Assembly: GCA_902629465.1 (NCBI GenBank)
Contig: CACOQX010000005.1
Coordinates: 1 to 49,097, forward strand
Source of the DNA: an uncultured SAR86 cluster bacterium
Lineage (GTDB): Bacteria > Pseudomonadota > Gammaproteobacteria > Magnimaribacterales > AG-339-G14
Direction of reading: 5' to 3'
DNA length: 49,097 nt
Part shown: positions 17,116 to 28,714 of the stretch, piece after piece
How positions within the stretch are numbered: position 1 is the first letter of the stretch
How the letters are laid out: each line of letters opens with the position of its first letter
Position numbers and translations under genes: made by a program
Notes under the pieces: model-generated
Told to the model about the DNA's origin: nothing
The model's input: the letters and a program-made list of their open reading frames with translations, nothing else
Database searches by the model: none

Positions 17116-18186
17116 CTAATTGTTAATTTTAGCAACCACTCTTAATAAAGCTTCAGCAATTTCAACTGGGACTTCTTCTTGCAAAAAGTGTCCTGCAGGT
17201 GTTTCTGTCACAAGTGCATCTGGAAAGTTTGCCTTCATTATGGGAAGTCCTTTTCCTAAAATAGGATCATTCATTCCCCAGACTATTTCTGCTGGAATCT
17301 CTAAAGATTGAATATATTCTTCTATCTTGCGTAAAGCTGGAGCACTTGGATGATTTGGTCCATCAGGAACCATCCTCATCATTGCAAGAGGAGCTTTGTA
17401 ATTGCCGCTGTCATAGACAGGCTTGCCATACAGTTCAGCTACCTCTGGAGTCCAAGAGTTTGGATCTCCTTGAACTCCCTTCAATCTTTCAAAAATTGAA
17501 AAAACTACTTCGATAATCATTTCTCCGATAAGTGGAGTTTTTACAGTTGCATGTGCTGGAGAAAGATCCATTTCTTCAGTTGGTGCATTAAATCCAGTAT
17601 TCAATAAAACTGCCCCCTTAAGAAGATTAGGCGATAAAGCTAAAGCCCCCATTCCAATTGGGCCACCCCAATCTTGGCCGGCATATACTAATTCAGTAAG
17701 TTCCAGTTCTGTAAGGACTTTATTTATCCATCGAATATGATTATCTGCAGTGTGCATACTCGCTGGGATTTTTGAAGAAAAACCAAGTCCAAGACTGGTA
17801 GGCATAATAACTCTGACCTTGTCTAAAGGGAGGTATTCCAGAACTTTTCTATACAAAAATCCTGAAGTAGGATTTCCATGCATTAAAAAAACAGGAAAGC
17901 CTTCTCCAGTCTCTAGGACGTGAACTTTCAAACCCGGCTCTACTTCAACAAAGTAACTTTTATAGTTCTGATCAATCATTTTCGAAGCATATTCAGGTAA
18001 AGGGAATGCTTCATAAGTTCCAGAATTTAGTTTCACTTCACCCTCGCCTTTGGGAGTATAAAGCTCTCCATCTCTAGTTATATAAAAACTAAAAATAGCT
18101 AATCCCAAAGCTACTAAAATTAAGACTCTTAAAAATACTTTCATAATCTTGCCTCTACCTAATTTAGGTTTATTTAGTTCGACCAA
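17116..18186 (-). CDS. Alpha/beta hydrolase (haloalkane dehalogenase-like), N-terminally membrane anchored
   Basis: VLETGEGFPVFLMHGNPTSGFLYRKVLEYL; LVYAGQDWGGPIGMGAL nucleophile elbow; ETPAGHFLQEEVP catalytic His. Confidence 0.85.
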   Translation of the reverse strand: MVELNKPKLGRGKIMKVFLRVLILVALGLAIFSFYITRDGELYTPKGEGEVKLNSGTYEAFPLPEYASKMIDQNYKSYFVEVEPGLKVHVLETGEGFPVFLMHGNPTSGFLYRKVLEYLPLDKVRVIMPTSLGLGFSSKIPASMHTADNHIRWINKVLTELELTELVYAGQDWGGPIGMGALALSPNLLKGAVLLNTGFNAPTEEMDLSPAHATVKTPLIGEMIIEVVFSIFERLKGVQGDPNSWTPEVAELYGKPVYDSGNYKAPLAMMRMVPDGPNHPSAPALRKIEEYIQSLEIPAEIVWGMNDPILGKGLPIMKANFPDALVTETPAGHFLQEEVPVEIAEALLRVVAKINN

Positions 18187-19817
18187 TAGATATACTCATC
18201 CCCTGCTTCGTATTCTTGTCCATCATATTTATCGATCATTATTGGTGCTTCATAAGCTGATGGCACAATAGGTTCTGCTTGCTCAGAATTAAATTTAGCA
18301 ATTAAGTCTTCAAGTAATTGTGCTTTCTCTGGATATGACTCAATTAAATTATTTTTCTCTGTAGGATCGACGGAAGTATCAAAAAGCCAACGAAAATTTT
18401 CCTTTTTGCTTACGATGTACTTCCAATTTTCGTGCAAAATGGATTGGTGATTTCCCGAGCGCCAGAAAAGAGTTTTATGAGGTTCTGAAGATTTTTCTCT
18501 CTTAATATAAGGGAGAAGATTAACCCCGTCTAAATCTGCTCCTTTAAATTTTATTCCAGCGGCAGAAGTAACTGTGGAGAAAATATCAAAGTGGTGTACA
18601 GCGCTATTGGATTTTTGTCCTGGTTTAATCTCATCAGGCCAGCTGACAATATATGGAACTCTAATTCCACCCTCAAAAAAACTTATTTTCCATCCCCTAT
18701 AGGGCTTATTGATGTCTTCCAATTCAATGTAATTTGCTCCACCATTATCACTGGTAAAAATGATCATAGTTTTGCCATAAATTTCTAACTCTTTAAGTTT
18801 TGCAACCACTTTTCCAACACTTCTATCGAGTGCCGCAATCATGCCAGAATAAACCTGAAGATTGTGACCAGCCATATGACTCATTTGTTCAACATCGCTT
18901 CGTAAGGCTTGAAGTGGGTTATGTACTGCCCAATGACTTAAATACAAAAAGAATGGTCTGTTTTTATTTTTTTCAATAACTTTTAATGCTTCATCGGTGT
19001 AATAATCGGTGACATATTTATCTGGGGCAAATAGCTCGCCTTCATTGAATCTTGCTGAATACTGACCAATTCCCCAAATCATTCGATCAATTCCAGTATC
19101 GAACTTAGCATTAACTATTTCTGGATCGTCCTCAGGAGCATATAGGGGACCAACTAGAGATAAAGAATCTTCAAATCCTTGACTCAATGGGTCCATGCCA
19201 TTGGCATGACCAAGATGCCATTTTCCAATGTGAGCTGTGTAATATCCAGCATCGCGCAAAACTTCAGCAATGGTAATTTGCTCGGTAGGCATTCCTTGTT
19301 CCCACACAGGAGGCAAATTTCTTGAAACTTCGTTATCAATTCTTGCTTTGAGTACTGCATCGTCTTCTTGAGCAAGCCAAGACAAGATCAATCGTCCGGT
19401 TGCAGGTACTGGGGTGAATTCGTAACCAAATCTGGTTGGATATTTTCCAGTCATGATGGACGCTCTGGAAGGCGCACAAGTCGCATTCGCTGCGTAACCT
19501 CGAGAAAACAAAATTCCGCTTTCTGCTAAAGAATCTATATGGATGGTCTTTAAAGAACCGTCTGCTGCTCCACCGTTATGCATGGAAATATCGTTGTAAC
19601 CCATATCATCTGCCAAGATTAAAATGATGTTTGGTCTTTCATCTTCACTCGTAGCTTCTGGGCCCACTGACCAAGAAGTAGGAATATTTTCTTGAACCGG
19701 CATAAAGATAGCGGCTACTTTCGGTATAGACCAAATTAAGATATTTACTTTGTATTCCCAAGCAATAATCCCAATGAGAAAAATTGCAATAAGTGAGTAA
19801 AGCGTCTTTTTAAGCAT
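18174..19817 (-). CDS. Sulfatase (type I, formylglycine-dependent)
   Basis: PNIILILADDMGYNDISMHNG; CAPSRASIMTGKYPTR matches C-x-P-S-R; GKWHLG; FTSDNGG. Confidence 0.94.
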   Translation of the reverse strand: MLKKTLYSLIAIFLIGIIAWEYKVNILIWSIPKVAAIFMPVQENIPTSWSVGPEATSEDERPNIILILADDMGYNDISMHNGGAADGSLKTIHIDSLAESGILFSRGYAANATCAPSRASIMTGKYPTRFGYEFTPVPATGRLILSWLAQEDDAVLKARIDNEVSRNLPPVWEQGMPTEQITIAEVLRDAGYYTAHIGKWHLGHANGMDPLSQGFEDSLSLVGPLYAPEDDPEIVNAKFDTGIDRMIWGIGQYSARFNEGELFAPDKYVTDYYTDEALKVIEKNKNRPFFLYLSHWAVHNPLQALRSDVEQMSHMAGHNLQVYSGMIAALDRSVGKVVAKLKELEIYGKTMIIFTSDNGGANYIELEDINKPYRGWKISFFEGGIRVPYIVSWPDEIKPGQKSNSAVHHFDIFSTVTSAAGIKFKGADLDGVNLLPYIKREKSSEPHKTLFWRSGNHQSILHENWKYIVSKKENFRWLFDTSVDPTEKNNLIESYPEKAQLLEDLIAKFNSEQAEPIVPSAYEAPIMIDKYDGQEYEAGDEYIYWSN

Positions 19818-19882
19818 TTTGAAATCTATCTCTGAGAAAAGAATATAGAATATGACAGTTTTACTGTCAAAATAAGAGTTTC

Positions 19883-19959
<77 letters not shown>

Positions 19960-20074
19960 AAAATTAGAAGTAAAATCTTATCTTGCTGATCTTGGAAAAA
20001 GGATTATAGGTTTTTTTTCTAGTAGATACTATGTAAAGTAAAAAAAGTTTAAAAAATTATTTTTTGGGAGAAAG

Positions 20075-21059
20075 ATGGAAAATTTTGATGGAAAAATTGC
20101 GGTAATCACAGGTGGTGGAACCGGCATGGGAAGAGAGCTCACTTATCAATTGGCTGCAGAAGGCTGTCATGTCTCTATTTGCGATGTCATTGAAGAAAAT
20201 ATGGAAGAGACCTTCCAAGAAGCAACAAAAAAATATCCTCATGTAAAAATAACAAAACACTTATGCGACGTATCGTCTGAAGAGGATGTCTTGCGTTTTA
20301 GAGATGAAGTTTTAGAACAACAAGCAACCGAGCATATCAACTTACTTTTCAATAATGCCGGTATTGGTGGTGGTGCCAGTTTTGTTCTTTCTGGTATAGA
20401 AGAATGGGAAAGAACTTTTAAGATTTGTTGGGACGGAGTTTATTTATGCTCTCGAGCATTTATGGACGCCCTAATTAAAAGCGAAGAAGGTCATATGATC
20501 AATACCAGTAGTGTAAATGGTTTTTGGGCAACTCTAGGACATTCCCAACCCCACACTTCTTACTCTGCAGCTAAATTTGCGGTTAAAGGTTTTACTGAAG
20601 CATTAATAAACGACTTTCGTATCAATGCGCCACACCTTGGTGTATCTCTCGTCATGCCAGGACATATTGGAACTTCGATTAGTGAAAATTCTGGAAAAGT
20701 TTTGGGTCAAAAAGACATAGCTGATCTTAATGACGAAGAACTGCAAGAAATGAAAGATAGATGGATTAAAGTTGGTGCGCCAGTTCACAACCTATCTTTA
20801 GAAATGTTTCGAGAGTCGGTCATGAATAGACAAAGAGATTTCAAAGAAAAAGCCATTACTTCTGCTGAAGCTGCTGCGAAAGTAATTTTGGATGGCGTCA
20901 AAGCCAAAGAGTGGCGAATTCTTATCGGCCCCGATGCAAAAGCATTGGATAGAAGGGTCAGAGAGAATCCGGAAAAAGCATACGATCATGATTTTCTCCC
21001 TATGAGAGATGACAGTCACTTCAATTTAATGAAGCAACTTAAAAATCTCTCTGAAGAAG

Positions 21060-21067
<8 letters not shown>
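20075..21067 (+). CDS. Short-chain dehydrogenase/reductase
   Basis: GKIAVITGGGTGMGRELTYQLAAEG (TGxxxGxG), NNAGIGG, YSAAKFAVKG (YxxxK). Confidence 0.92.
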
Positions 21068-22119
<1,052 letters not shown>

Positions 22120-22632
22120 TTAATCATAAGAAATTTTAGTCTGATCATTAGTTGCCAAAGACTCATTGCCTTTGGTCATTCCTAAGGTACCAGACCTTGT
22201 CACTTCTAAAAATTCTTCTTTTTTCAATTCAGACAATAACTGTTCAATTTCTTGAGTATCGCCCAGTACTTTGAAAACTGTGTAGTTATCTTTTTCATCT
22301 AAAATTTCTCTTTCAAATTCATAATTATTCAATAGGTCCTCGACATCTGTCTTGGCTTTATTTAACTTAATTATGGCAAGTTCCAAAGTTAGGGCGTCAG
22401 CTTCACTTAAATTTTGTACCATTACCACATCAACCAATTTATATAACTGTTTAAGAATTTGATTGATATCAGCACCTTCTTCACCGATGGTCATGGTCAA
22501 TCTGGAAAGCGTTTCATCTTGTGTTGGTGCTACCGATAAAGAATCGATGTTGTACCCTCTTTGGGAAAATAACCCTATCACCCGAGATAAAGCTCCGGGT
22601 TGGTTTTCCATTAACAAGGCAATGTGGTTCAT
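22120..22632 (-). CDS. ilvN: Acetolactate synthase small subunit
   Basis: ACT domain MNHIALLMENQPGALSRVIGLFSQRGYNIDSLSVAPT. Confidence 0.96.
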   Translation of the reverse strand: MNHIALLMENQPGALSRVIGLFSQRGYNIDSLSVAPTQDETLSRLTMTIGEEGADINQILKQLYKLVDVVMVQNLSEADALTLELAIIKLNKAKTDVEDLLNNYEFEREILDEKDNYTVFKVLGDTQEIEQLLSELKKEEFLEVTRSGTLGMTKGNESLATNDQTKISYD

Positions 22633-24371
22633 TCGAAAGTTTTTTCCGTTTTGCTTAAAAACATTTCTGACATGTCTCCGCCAGCTTTCAACATTGGATA
22701 GACATGCTCATCAGGATCAACATAGACATCAAGAAAAACCAATTTGTCTTTTAAAGCAAAGCACTCTTCCATTGCAGACTCAAGTTCTGAAAGCTTTTCT
22801 ACTTTCATGCCGACATGTCCATAAGACTCTGCAAGTTTGATAAAGTCCGGTAAGGAGTCTTCATAAGAGATACTGGAATATCGACCACCGTATTGCATGT
22901 CCTGCCATTGTTTAACCATCCCAAGTGCTCTGTTGTTGAGATTGATAATCTTGATAGGCAAACCATATTGTCCGCATGTAGATAATTCTTGGATACACAT
23001 TTGAATGCTGCCTTCTCCCGTAATGCATGCAACTGTTTCATCAGGAAAAGCAAATTTAACTCCCATTGCAGCAGGCAACCCAAACCCCATGGTGCCTAAG
23101 CCACCTGAATTAATCCATTTCCTGGGTTCGTTGAAGTGATAGTACTGTGCCGCGAACATTTGGTGCTGACCGACATCTGAAGTAACAAAAGCCTTGCCAT
23201 GAGTTGCTTTGTAAGCGGACTGAATAACTTGTTGGGGCAAAATGATATCGTCCGGATTTTTTTGATCCAACATATTGTGATTGAGTCCGTGTTCCGCACG
23301 CCACTGCATGGCTTTTTTCATCCAACCATCAAATTTTTTGTTGTCAAAATTCATAGCTTTTAATTCTTTGTTGATTTGGGAAATAACTTTTTTTGCATTT
23401 CCAGTCATCGCAACATCTACGTCTATGATCTTATCGATTGAAGATGGATCTGAATCAATATGTATTTTTTTTGCTTGCAGACCGAATTTGTTTGGATTGT
23501 TGGTGATTCGATCGTCAAATCTTGCACCAATTGCCATGATCAAATCTGCTTCATGCATCACCATGTTTGCTTCATAGGTACCATGCATGCCTAACATACC
23601 GACAAACTGCTCATCAGAAGCAGGGTAAACACCAAGACCCATTAAAGTATTAGTAACAGGGCAACCCATCAACTTTCCAAATTCATATATTTCTTCTGCA
23701 GCATTGGAGTTGATAGCTCCACCACCAGCATAAATAACAGGTCTTTCTGCCTCGGTAAGCAATTTCACAGCTTTTTTTACTTCACTATTTTCTGCTTCGT
23801 CGTATAACGCGAATGATCTTAAATATAAATCTGAAGGGAATTTATACTCAAACTTTTCATTTGGATCGGTTAAGTTTTTTGGAACATCAATTACGACTGG
23901 TCCAGGTCTACCACTGGTTGCAATGTGAAATGCTTTTTTGACAATAACTGGAATTTCTTCTGGCTTTTGCACAAGAAAACTATGTTTAACAATGGGTCTA
24001 GAAATACCCATCATATCGGTTTCTTGAAAAGCATCCGTACCTATTAAATGATTTGGTACTTGGCCAGAAATGACAACCAAGGGAATGGAATCCATATAAG
24101 CAGTTGCAATACCGGTAATCGCATTGGTTGCTCCAGGTCCAGAAGTAACTAAACATACACCAGGTTTACCAGTAGCTCGAGCAAAGCCATCAGCTGCATG
24201 AGTAGCGGCTTGTTCGTGTCTCACTAAGATATGTTGCACTCTATCTTGTTGGTAGATGGCATCATAAATATGCAAAGCAGCACCTCCAGGATAACCGAAG
24301 ATGATGTCTACATTTTCGTCAGCTAAAGCTTTAATTAAAGCCTCGCCGCCAGATGTCATAACTTTTGCCAT
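22629..24371 (-). CDS. ilvB: Acetolactate synthase large subunit
   Basis: TPP enzyme: SGGEALIKALADENVDIIFGYPGGAALHIYDAI; GPGATNAITGIATAYMDSIPLV; GEGSIQMCIQELSTC. Confidence 0.97.
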   Translation of the reverse strand: MAKVMTSGGEALIKALADENVDIIFGYPGGAALHIYDAIYQQDRVQHILVRHEQAATHAADGFARATGKPGVCLVTSGPGATNAITGIATAYMDSIPLVVISGQVPNHLIGTDAFQETDMMGISRPIVKHSFLVQKPEEIPVIVKKAFHIATSGRPGPVVIDVPKNLTDPNEKFEYKFPSDLYLRSFALYDEAENSEVKKAVKLLTEAERPVIYAGGGAINSNAAEEIYEFGKLMGCPVTNTLMGLGVYPASDEQFVGMLGMHGTYEANMVMHEADLIMAIGARFDDRITNNPNKFGLQAKKIHIDSDPSSIDKIIDVDVAMTGNAKKVISQINKELKAMNFDNKKFDGWMKKAMQWRAEHGLNHNMLDQKNPDDIILPQQVIQSAYKATHGKAFVTSDVGQHQMFAAQYYHFNEPRKWINSGGLGTMGFGLPAAMGVKFAFPDETVACITGEGSIQMCIQELSTCGQYGLPIKIINLNNRALGMVKQWQDMQYGGRYSSISYEDSLPDFIKLAESYGHVGMKVEKLSELESAMEECFALKDKLVFLDVYVDPDEHVYPMLKAGGDMSEMFLSKTEKTFE

Positions 24372-24443
24372 TTTTCTAAAAAAATTTGAAGAAATCTCTT
24401 AAGGGAGCGAATTTTGACAGTACCAGTAAGCAAGTCAAGGAAA

Positions 24444-25400
24444 TTATGCCTGATTAAAAAGGTTTTCCCTCAATTCGACTAGATCAGATGGTAGTTTTGA
24501 TTGGAAGCTTACTTCTTTAGATGTTGTTGGATCTATAAACCTCAATTGAGCTGCATGAAGCGCCTGTCTAGGAAACCTTTCTATTATTTCTCTAAGTTTT
24601 TGATGAGTATTTTTTGCAAATCTTCTGCGCCTACCGTAAAGAGGATCTCCAATTAAAGGAAAGCCCAAATGATTCATATGAACTCTAATTTGATGAGTTC
24701 TTCCTGTTTCCAAGGAAACTTCAAGATGGGAGTAAGAGCCAAAATTTTCTATGACTTTGAAGTGTGAGATGGCTTCTCGACCAGATTCAATAATTGCTTG
24801 TTTTTGTCTATTTTTGGGGTGTCTTGCTATCGGCGCTTCAATTTTTCCGGATCTTTCTATTCTTCCTACTGTGAAAGCTTGGTAAATCCTTTTGATGGAA
24901 CGATTGGAAATTTGTTCTGATAAGCTTTGCATGGCAGGTTCGTTTCTGGCGACTACCATAAGTCCCGAAGTATCCTTATCCAGACGATGAACAATTCCTG
25001 CTCTTGGTAATTGTTTTAATTCAGGATATTCATGCAATAAGGCATTCAACAGCGTGCCAGATTTATTGCCAGCACCAGGATGTACTACCATTCCGTGACT
25101 TTTGTCTATTACGACATATCCTTCAGTAGACTCAACTATATTTAAGTCTAATTGTTCTGGTAAATCTTCAGTCAGGTTTTCATTTGGGACATTGAGTTCC
25201 AGTTTTGCTGGAAAAATGATTTTATGACTGGGTTTATTAATAACTTTTCGATTTACAGATACTAGATTGTTCTCTAACCATTTTTTTAATCTACTTCTGG
25301 AGAATTCTGGAAAAGTTTCAGCCAAAGCTACATCAAGACGTTTGCTGGAAAGTGCTTCACTTATCTCTCTCGTAATTAAATTCTCCTTCTTAATCGTCAT
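24444..25400 (-). CDS. rluD: 23S rRNA pseudouridine synthase RluD
   Basis: S4 domain SRSRLKKWLENNLVSVN; GIVHRLDKDTSGLMVVARN; ETGRTHQIRVHM. Confidence 0.95.
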   Translation of the reverse strand: MTIKKENLITREISEALSSKRLDVALAETFPEFSRSRLKKWLENNLVSVNRKVINKPSHKIIFPAKLELNVPNENLTEDLPEQLDLNIVESTEGYVVIDKSHGMVVHPGAGNKSGTLLNALLHEYPELKQLPRAGIVHRLDKDTSGLMVVARNEPAMQSLSEQISNRSIKRIYQAFTVGRIERSGKIEAPIARHPKNRQKQAIIESGREAISHFKVIENFGSYSHLEVSLETGRTHQIRVHMNHLGFPLIGDPLYGRRRRFAKNTHQKLREIIERFPRQALHAAQLRFIDPTTSKEVSFQSKLPSDLVELRENLFNQA

Positions 25401-25422
25401 GACAGAATGATAAACTTATTTC

Positions 25423-26196
25423 ATGAAATTTTATTCAAATCTTTTTTTTACTGTTTTCTTAATCTTTTTTGTTAGTTGCGCTACCCAAAAAAAAGAAGAG
25501 CCAATGACACCTGCGATGCAAGAAAAAGAAATTTATGATCAGGCTCAAGAAAGAATAAAATCCAAAAACTTTTCCATGGCTATAGATGCTCTAGAATCTT
25601 TAGAAAGAAGATTTCCATTTGGTAAATACGCAGAACAAGCTCAAGCAGAACTGATTTATGCTTACTACGAAAATGGGCTCTATGAGTCTTCTGTGGTTGC
25701 TGCAGAAAGATTTATCAGCCTTCATCCGAGACACCCCAACACAGATTACGCATACTACATGAAAGGTCTGGCAAAATTTTCTAAGGAAAAGGAATTACTG
25801 AGTACTGTACCGGTATTGGGAGAACTCACCTATAAAAGAGATTTGACTCAGGCCAAAGAGTCCTTCGATGAATTAACTGAGTTTATTTCTAGATTTCCAG
25901 AAAGCTCCTATGTTGAAGATGCCAAGAGAAGAATGCTGTTCCTTAGAAGTTTAATAGCCAAACAAGAAATAGAAGTTGCAGAGTTTTACATCGAAAGAAA
26001 AGCATACATTGCCGCTGTTTCTCGAGCAGATTACATAATTTCGAATCTCCCAAACTCCGAAGTAGTGCAAAAGGCCTTAGAAATTAAAGTTCAAGCCTAC
26101 GAACTCATGGGTAAAGAAGAATTAAAAAATCAAGCAGCTGAAGTTTTGAAAAGATTTATCGAAGCTTCTGAAAAAAAAGCAGCTACTAATTCCTAG
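25423..26196 (+). CDS. bamD: Outer membrane protein assembly factor BamD (lipoprotein)
   Basis: Lipobox FVSCATQ; YDQAQERIKSKNFSMAIDALESLERRFPFGKYAEQAQAELIYAYY TPR; divergent from rluD. Confidence 0.95.
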   Translation: MKFYSNLFFTVFLIFFVSCATQKKEEPMTPAMQEKEIYDQAQERIKSKNFSMAIDALESLERRFPFGKYAEQAQAELIYAYYENGLYESSVVAAERFISLHPRHPNTDYAYYMKGLAKFSKEKELLSTVPVLGELTYKRDLTQAKESFDELTEFISRFPESSYVEDAKRRMLFLRSLIAKQEIEVAEFYIERKAYIAAVSRADYIISNLPNSEVVQKALEIKVQAYELMGKEELKNQAAEVLKRFIEASEKKAATNS

Positions 26197-26198
26197 AA

Positions 26199-26396
26199 AT
26201 GCTTTTGAAAGTATTAATTGTCCTTGCCTTTGTGGGTATTCTTTCCGGTTTAGCAAGACTATTCAAACAAGAAGAAATTGATCTGGATAATGAAAATAAA
26301 GAGTTGGTGAAATGCTCTGCTTGCGGAGATTATTTACCGAAAAACTTATCTATTATCTCTTCGGGAAATTTGTTTTGCAAAAACTGTAAGGCTTAA
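26199..26396 (+). CDS. Small zinc-ribbon membrane protein (PP0621-like)
   Basis: N-terminal TM helix, then CSACGDYLP...GNLFCKNCK (two CxxC). Confidence 0.7.
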   Translation: MLLKVLIVLAFVGILSGLARLFKQEEIDLDNENKELVKCSACGDYLPKNLSIISSGNLFCKNCKA

Positions 26397-28714
26397 AATT
26401 TATATCTTATTTTGACTATAAATTTGTCTAAAGTTTGTTCGTTCCAAGCATTGGAATAAAGACCATCAAAAGAATCTCTTAAAGGTCCTGAAGACTTTCC
26501 GCCTCGAGTGTATACAACATACAAATTAGACAATGGTGAAAACTCATATTTATATCTAATTTGAAAAGCAGTTTCAGAAAGTTGAAAAGGATTGATGTCA
26601 TCCAAAGATGGTGTCATGTAGCCGTCTGAATTCACCCTATAGGCTCTGGCATTATTTGCTTTGATACCGTAGATGAATGCTTTCAATCTAAATTCTTGAT
26701 TGCTGCCAGGAAACCAATCTATGTTTATCCCAGAGGAAACCATTTCCTTATCGTAGTAACCAAATAAGTTTTCCTTTTGCCAAACTTCCCAATTATTTTC
26801 TTTTTGAAATTCAAAGAAATCCAATGAAGTTCTAAATTGGCTTGAGGTAGTCAAAATCAAGCCCAGGCCAAAATTGATTGTTTCATGTTGTAAATCTGAA
26901 TCTTGATCGTTAACTCGGTATCCGCCAGTAGCCAATCCAAACTTAACATATGGTCTGATGTTGTCTGTTCTAGGAGTGAAGTAGGCAAGTTGAAGATCAT
27001 AGTTTGCTAAACTCTCTATGTATGGAGCAGCTGCAAATCCTCTTGTTTCTGTAGAATTTTTACCTCTTTTGACAGTGCAGTTACACTTTAGGCTAATGTA
27101 AGAGTTATCACGCATGTACAATTCAAGTTCTGTGTTGAAGCCAATACCATTTCCATATCCTTCTGTGGATCTATTGTGTCCACCGTTTACTTTGAAAATA
27201 GTTTGAGAAACTTTTGATGTTTTATTTTTTATGGGACGAATGTATTGAAGAAAACCACCTATGCTGATTTTGTTATATTCCTCAATGTAACCCATATCAT
27301 TGATATTAAAATCTTCATCAAGATAGTTGATCGCACCAAGAACGAATAACTGATCTGAAAAACCCTTTGTGACTACTATCCGAGCTCCAGTCCCCACTGT
27401 GTCATTTTCGTTATCTTTAATACTTGCTTGGCTTAACCAACCATAAACTCTGGTTGGAGCAGAAGGTTTGAAGTCAAAATCAACAGTATGAACGTATGCT
27501 TCTCTATTGATAGATGGTTTATCCACTGCGGTAACCATATAACCAACTTTACCGTTGGCTTCTGAAATATTTCTACGGTAACGACCTGCAAAATAGTCTC
27601 TCCCGGATGAATAAACGCTATTCGCTTCAAAAGCCGAAAAGAAACCAAATTCATTTTCTTGTGACTTTTGAGAGTACCTCAAAGCGAGATCTATATCAGA
27701 AGAATCTATAAGGCTATTTTTACACTGTCCTTTAAGAGTTTCATTTGTTGGAGAACATTTGTCAGGTACTCCACCAATTCTTCTTGTATTGATAAAATAG
27801 AGATTCCAACCGGTAATTTCAAAAAGAGTTTGATTTTCAGTAAAGAAAGGTCTTTTATCTTCATAGTAAGTTTCAATTGCGGAGAAATTTACAATTAAAT
27901 CATCGCTTTCAACTTGACCAAAATCTGGGTTTAGTGAAACATCCAATTTTGATTCGGAATTTATATCCCAAAAAATCTCCCCGCCAAAATTTATGTTTCG
28001 ATTATTCTCAACAAAGTTATTGGTAAAGCTCACATAAGGAAAATAATCAACCCTAGATGTTTTAATTGTCGAAGGGTTATCAACCTTTATGCTTGAAAAT
28101 CTTGATAAAAATGGAGATTGTTCGGCCCATAATCCAGGAACATTATAAAACCTATTTTCTTTATGATGCCTTCTGACAAAGGTTGCTTTAACTTCTCTTT
28201 TTTTTCCTTCAACCACATTCATAGGAGCTACCTCCCAAGGAATAAAGAATTCAGAAAACCAAGCGGACTCTGTTTGATATGTTTTTGCATACCAAATAGC
28301 ATCCCAACTATCTGACATTTCATTCTCATTAGTTACAATCGCGTCTCTTAATGTATCGCCAAGAGTTACAGAAAATTCATATCCCACAGTTGCATTGCCA
28401 TCAAAATCTATCATGATGAAATTTCTATCAGCATCGACAAACCACTTGTCTCTTGGATGTTTTAGGGGTGTGTGTGTTTCAATAGGTTGTTCATTTGTAA
28501 AGCCAAAATATATTCCTTTATCGTCAGAGAAAACCCTTACTTCGGTTTTAAACTTTGGCTTTGATTTGTCATTTGGATAAACGGTTACAAAATCAGTTAT
28601 TGACTGAGCCTTTTGCCATTCCGGTTCATCTAACTTTCCGTCAACGGATATGGAAGCATACAAAAAGCTCGAAAATATCGAAAAAATCAAGAGAGAAGTT
28701 TTTTTAAGATTCAT
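26393..28714 (-). CDS. DUF5916-type outer-membrane-like protein with CBM9-like N-terminal domain
   Basis: Signal peptide; ISVDGKLDEPEWQKAQSITDFVTVYPNDKSKPKFKTEVRVFSDDKGIYFGF is CBM9-like; long beta-rich C-terminus ending IRYKF. Confidence 0.8.
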   Translation of the reverse strand: MNLKKTSLLIFSIFSSFLYASISVDGKLDEPEWQKAQSITDFVTVYPNDKSKPKFKTEVRVFSDDKGIYFGFTNEQPIETHTPLKHPRDKWFVDADRNFIMIDFDGNATVGYEFSVTLGDTLRDAIVTNENEMSDSWDAIWYAKTYQTESAWFSEFFIPWEVAPMNVVEGKKREVKATFVRRHHKENRFYNVPGLWAEQSPFLSRFSSIKVDNPSTIKTSRVDYFPYVSFTNNFVENNRNINFGGEIFWDINSESKLDVSLNPDFGQVESDDLIVNFSAIETYYEDKRPFFTENQTLFEITGWNLYFINTRRIGGVPDKCSPTNETLKGQCKNSLIDSSDIDLALRYSQKSQENEFGFFSAFEANSVYSSGRDYFAGRYRRNISEANGKVGYMVTAVDKPSINREAYVHTVDFDFKPSAPTRVYGWLSQASIKDNENDTVGTGARIVVTKGFSDQLFVLGAINYLDEDFNINDMGYIEEYNKISIGGFLQYIRPIKNKTSKVSQTIFKVNGGHNRSTEGYGNGIGFNTELELYMRDNSYISLKCNCTVKRGKNSTETRGFAAAPYIESLANYDLQLAYFTPRTDNIRPYVKFGLATGGYRVNDQDSDLQHETINFGLGLILTTSSQFRTSLDFFEFQKENNWEVWQKENLFGYYDKEMVSSGINIDWFPGSNQEFRLKAFIYGIKANNARAYRVNSDGYMTPSLDDINPFQLSETAFQIRYKYEFSPLSNLYVVYTRGGKSSGPLRDSFDGLYSNAWNEQTLDKFIVKIRYKF

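Noticed and set aside
22463-22840. 125-aa plus ORF across the ilvB/ilvN junction
   Set aside because: Opposite strand of two well-supported conserved genes
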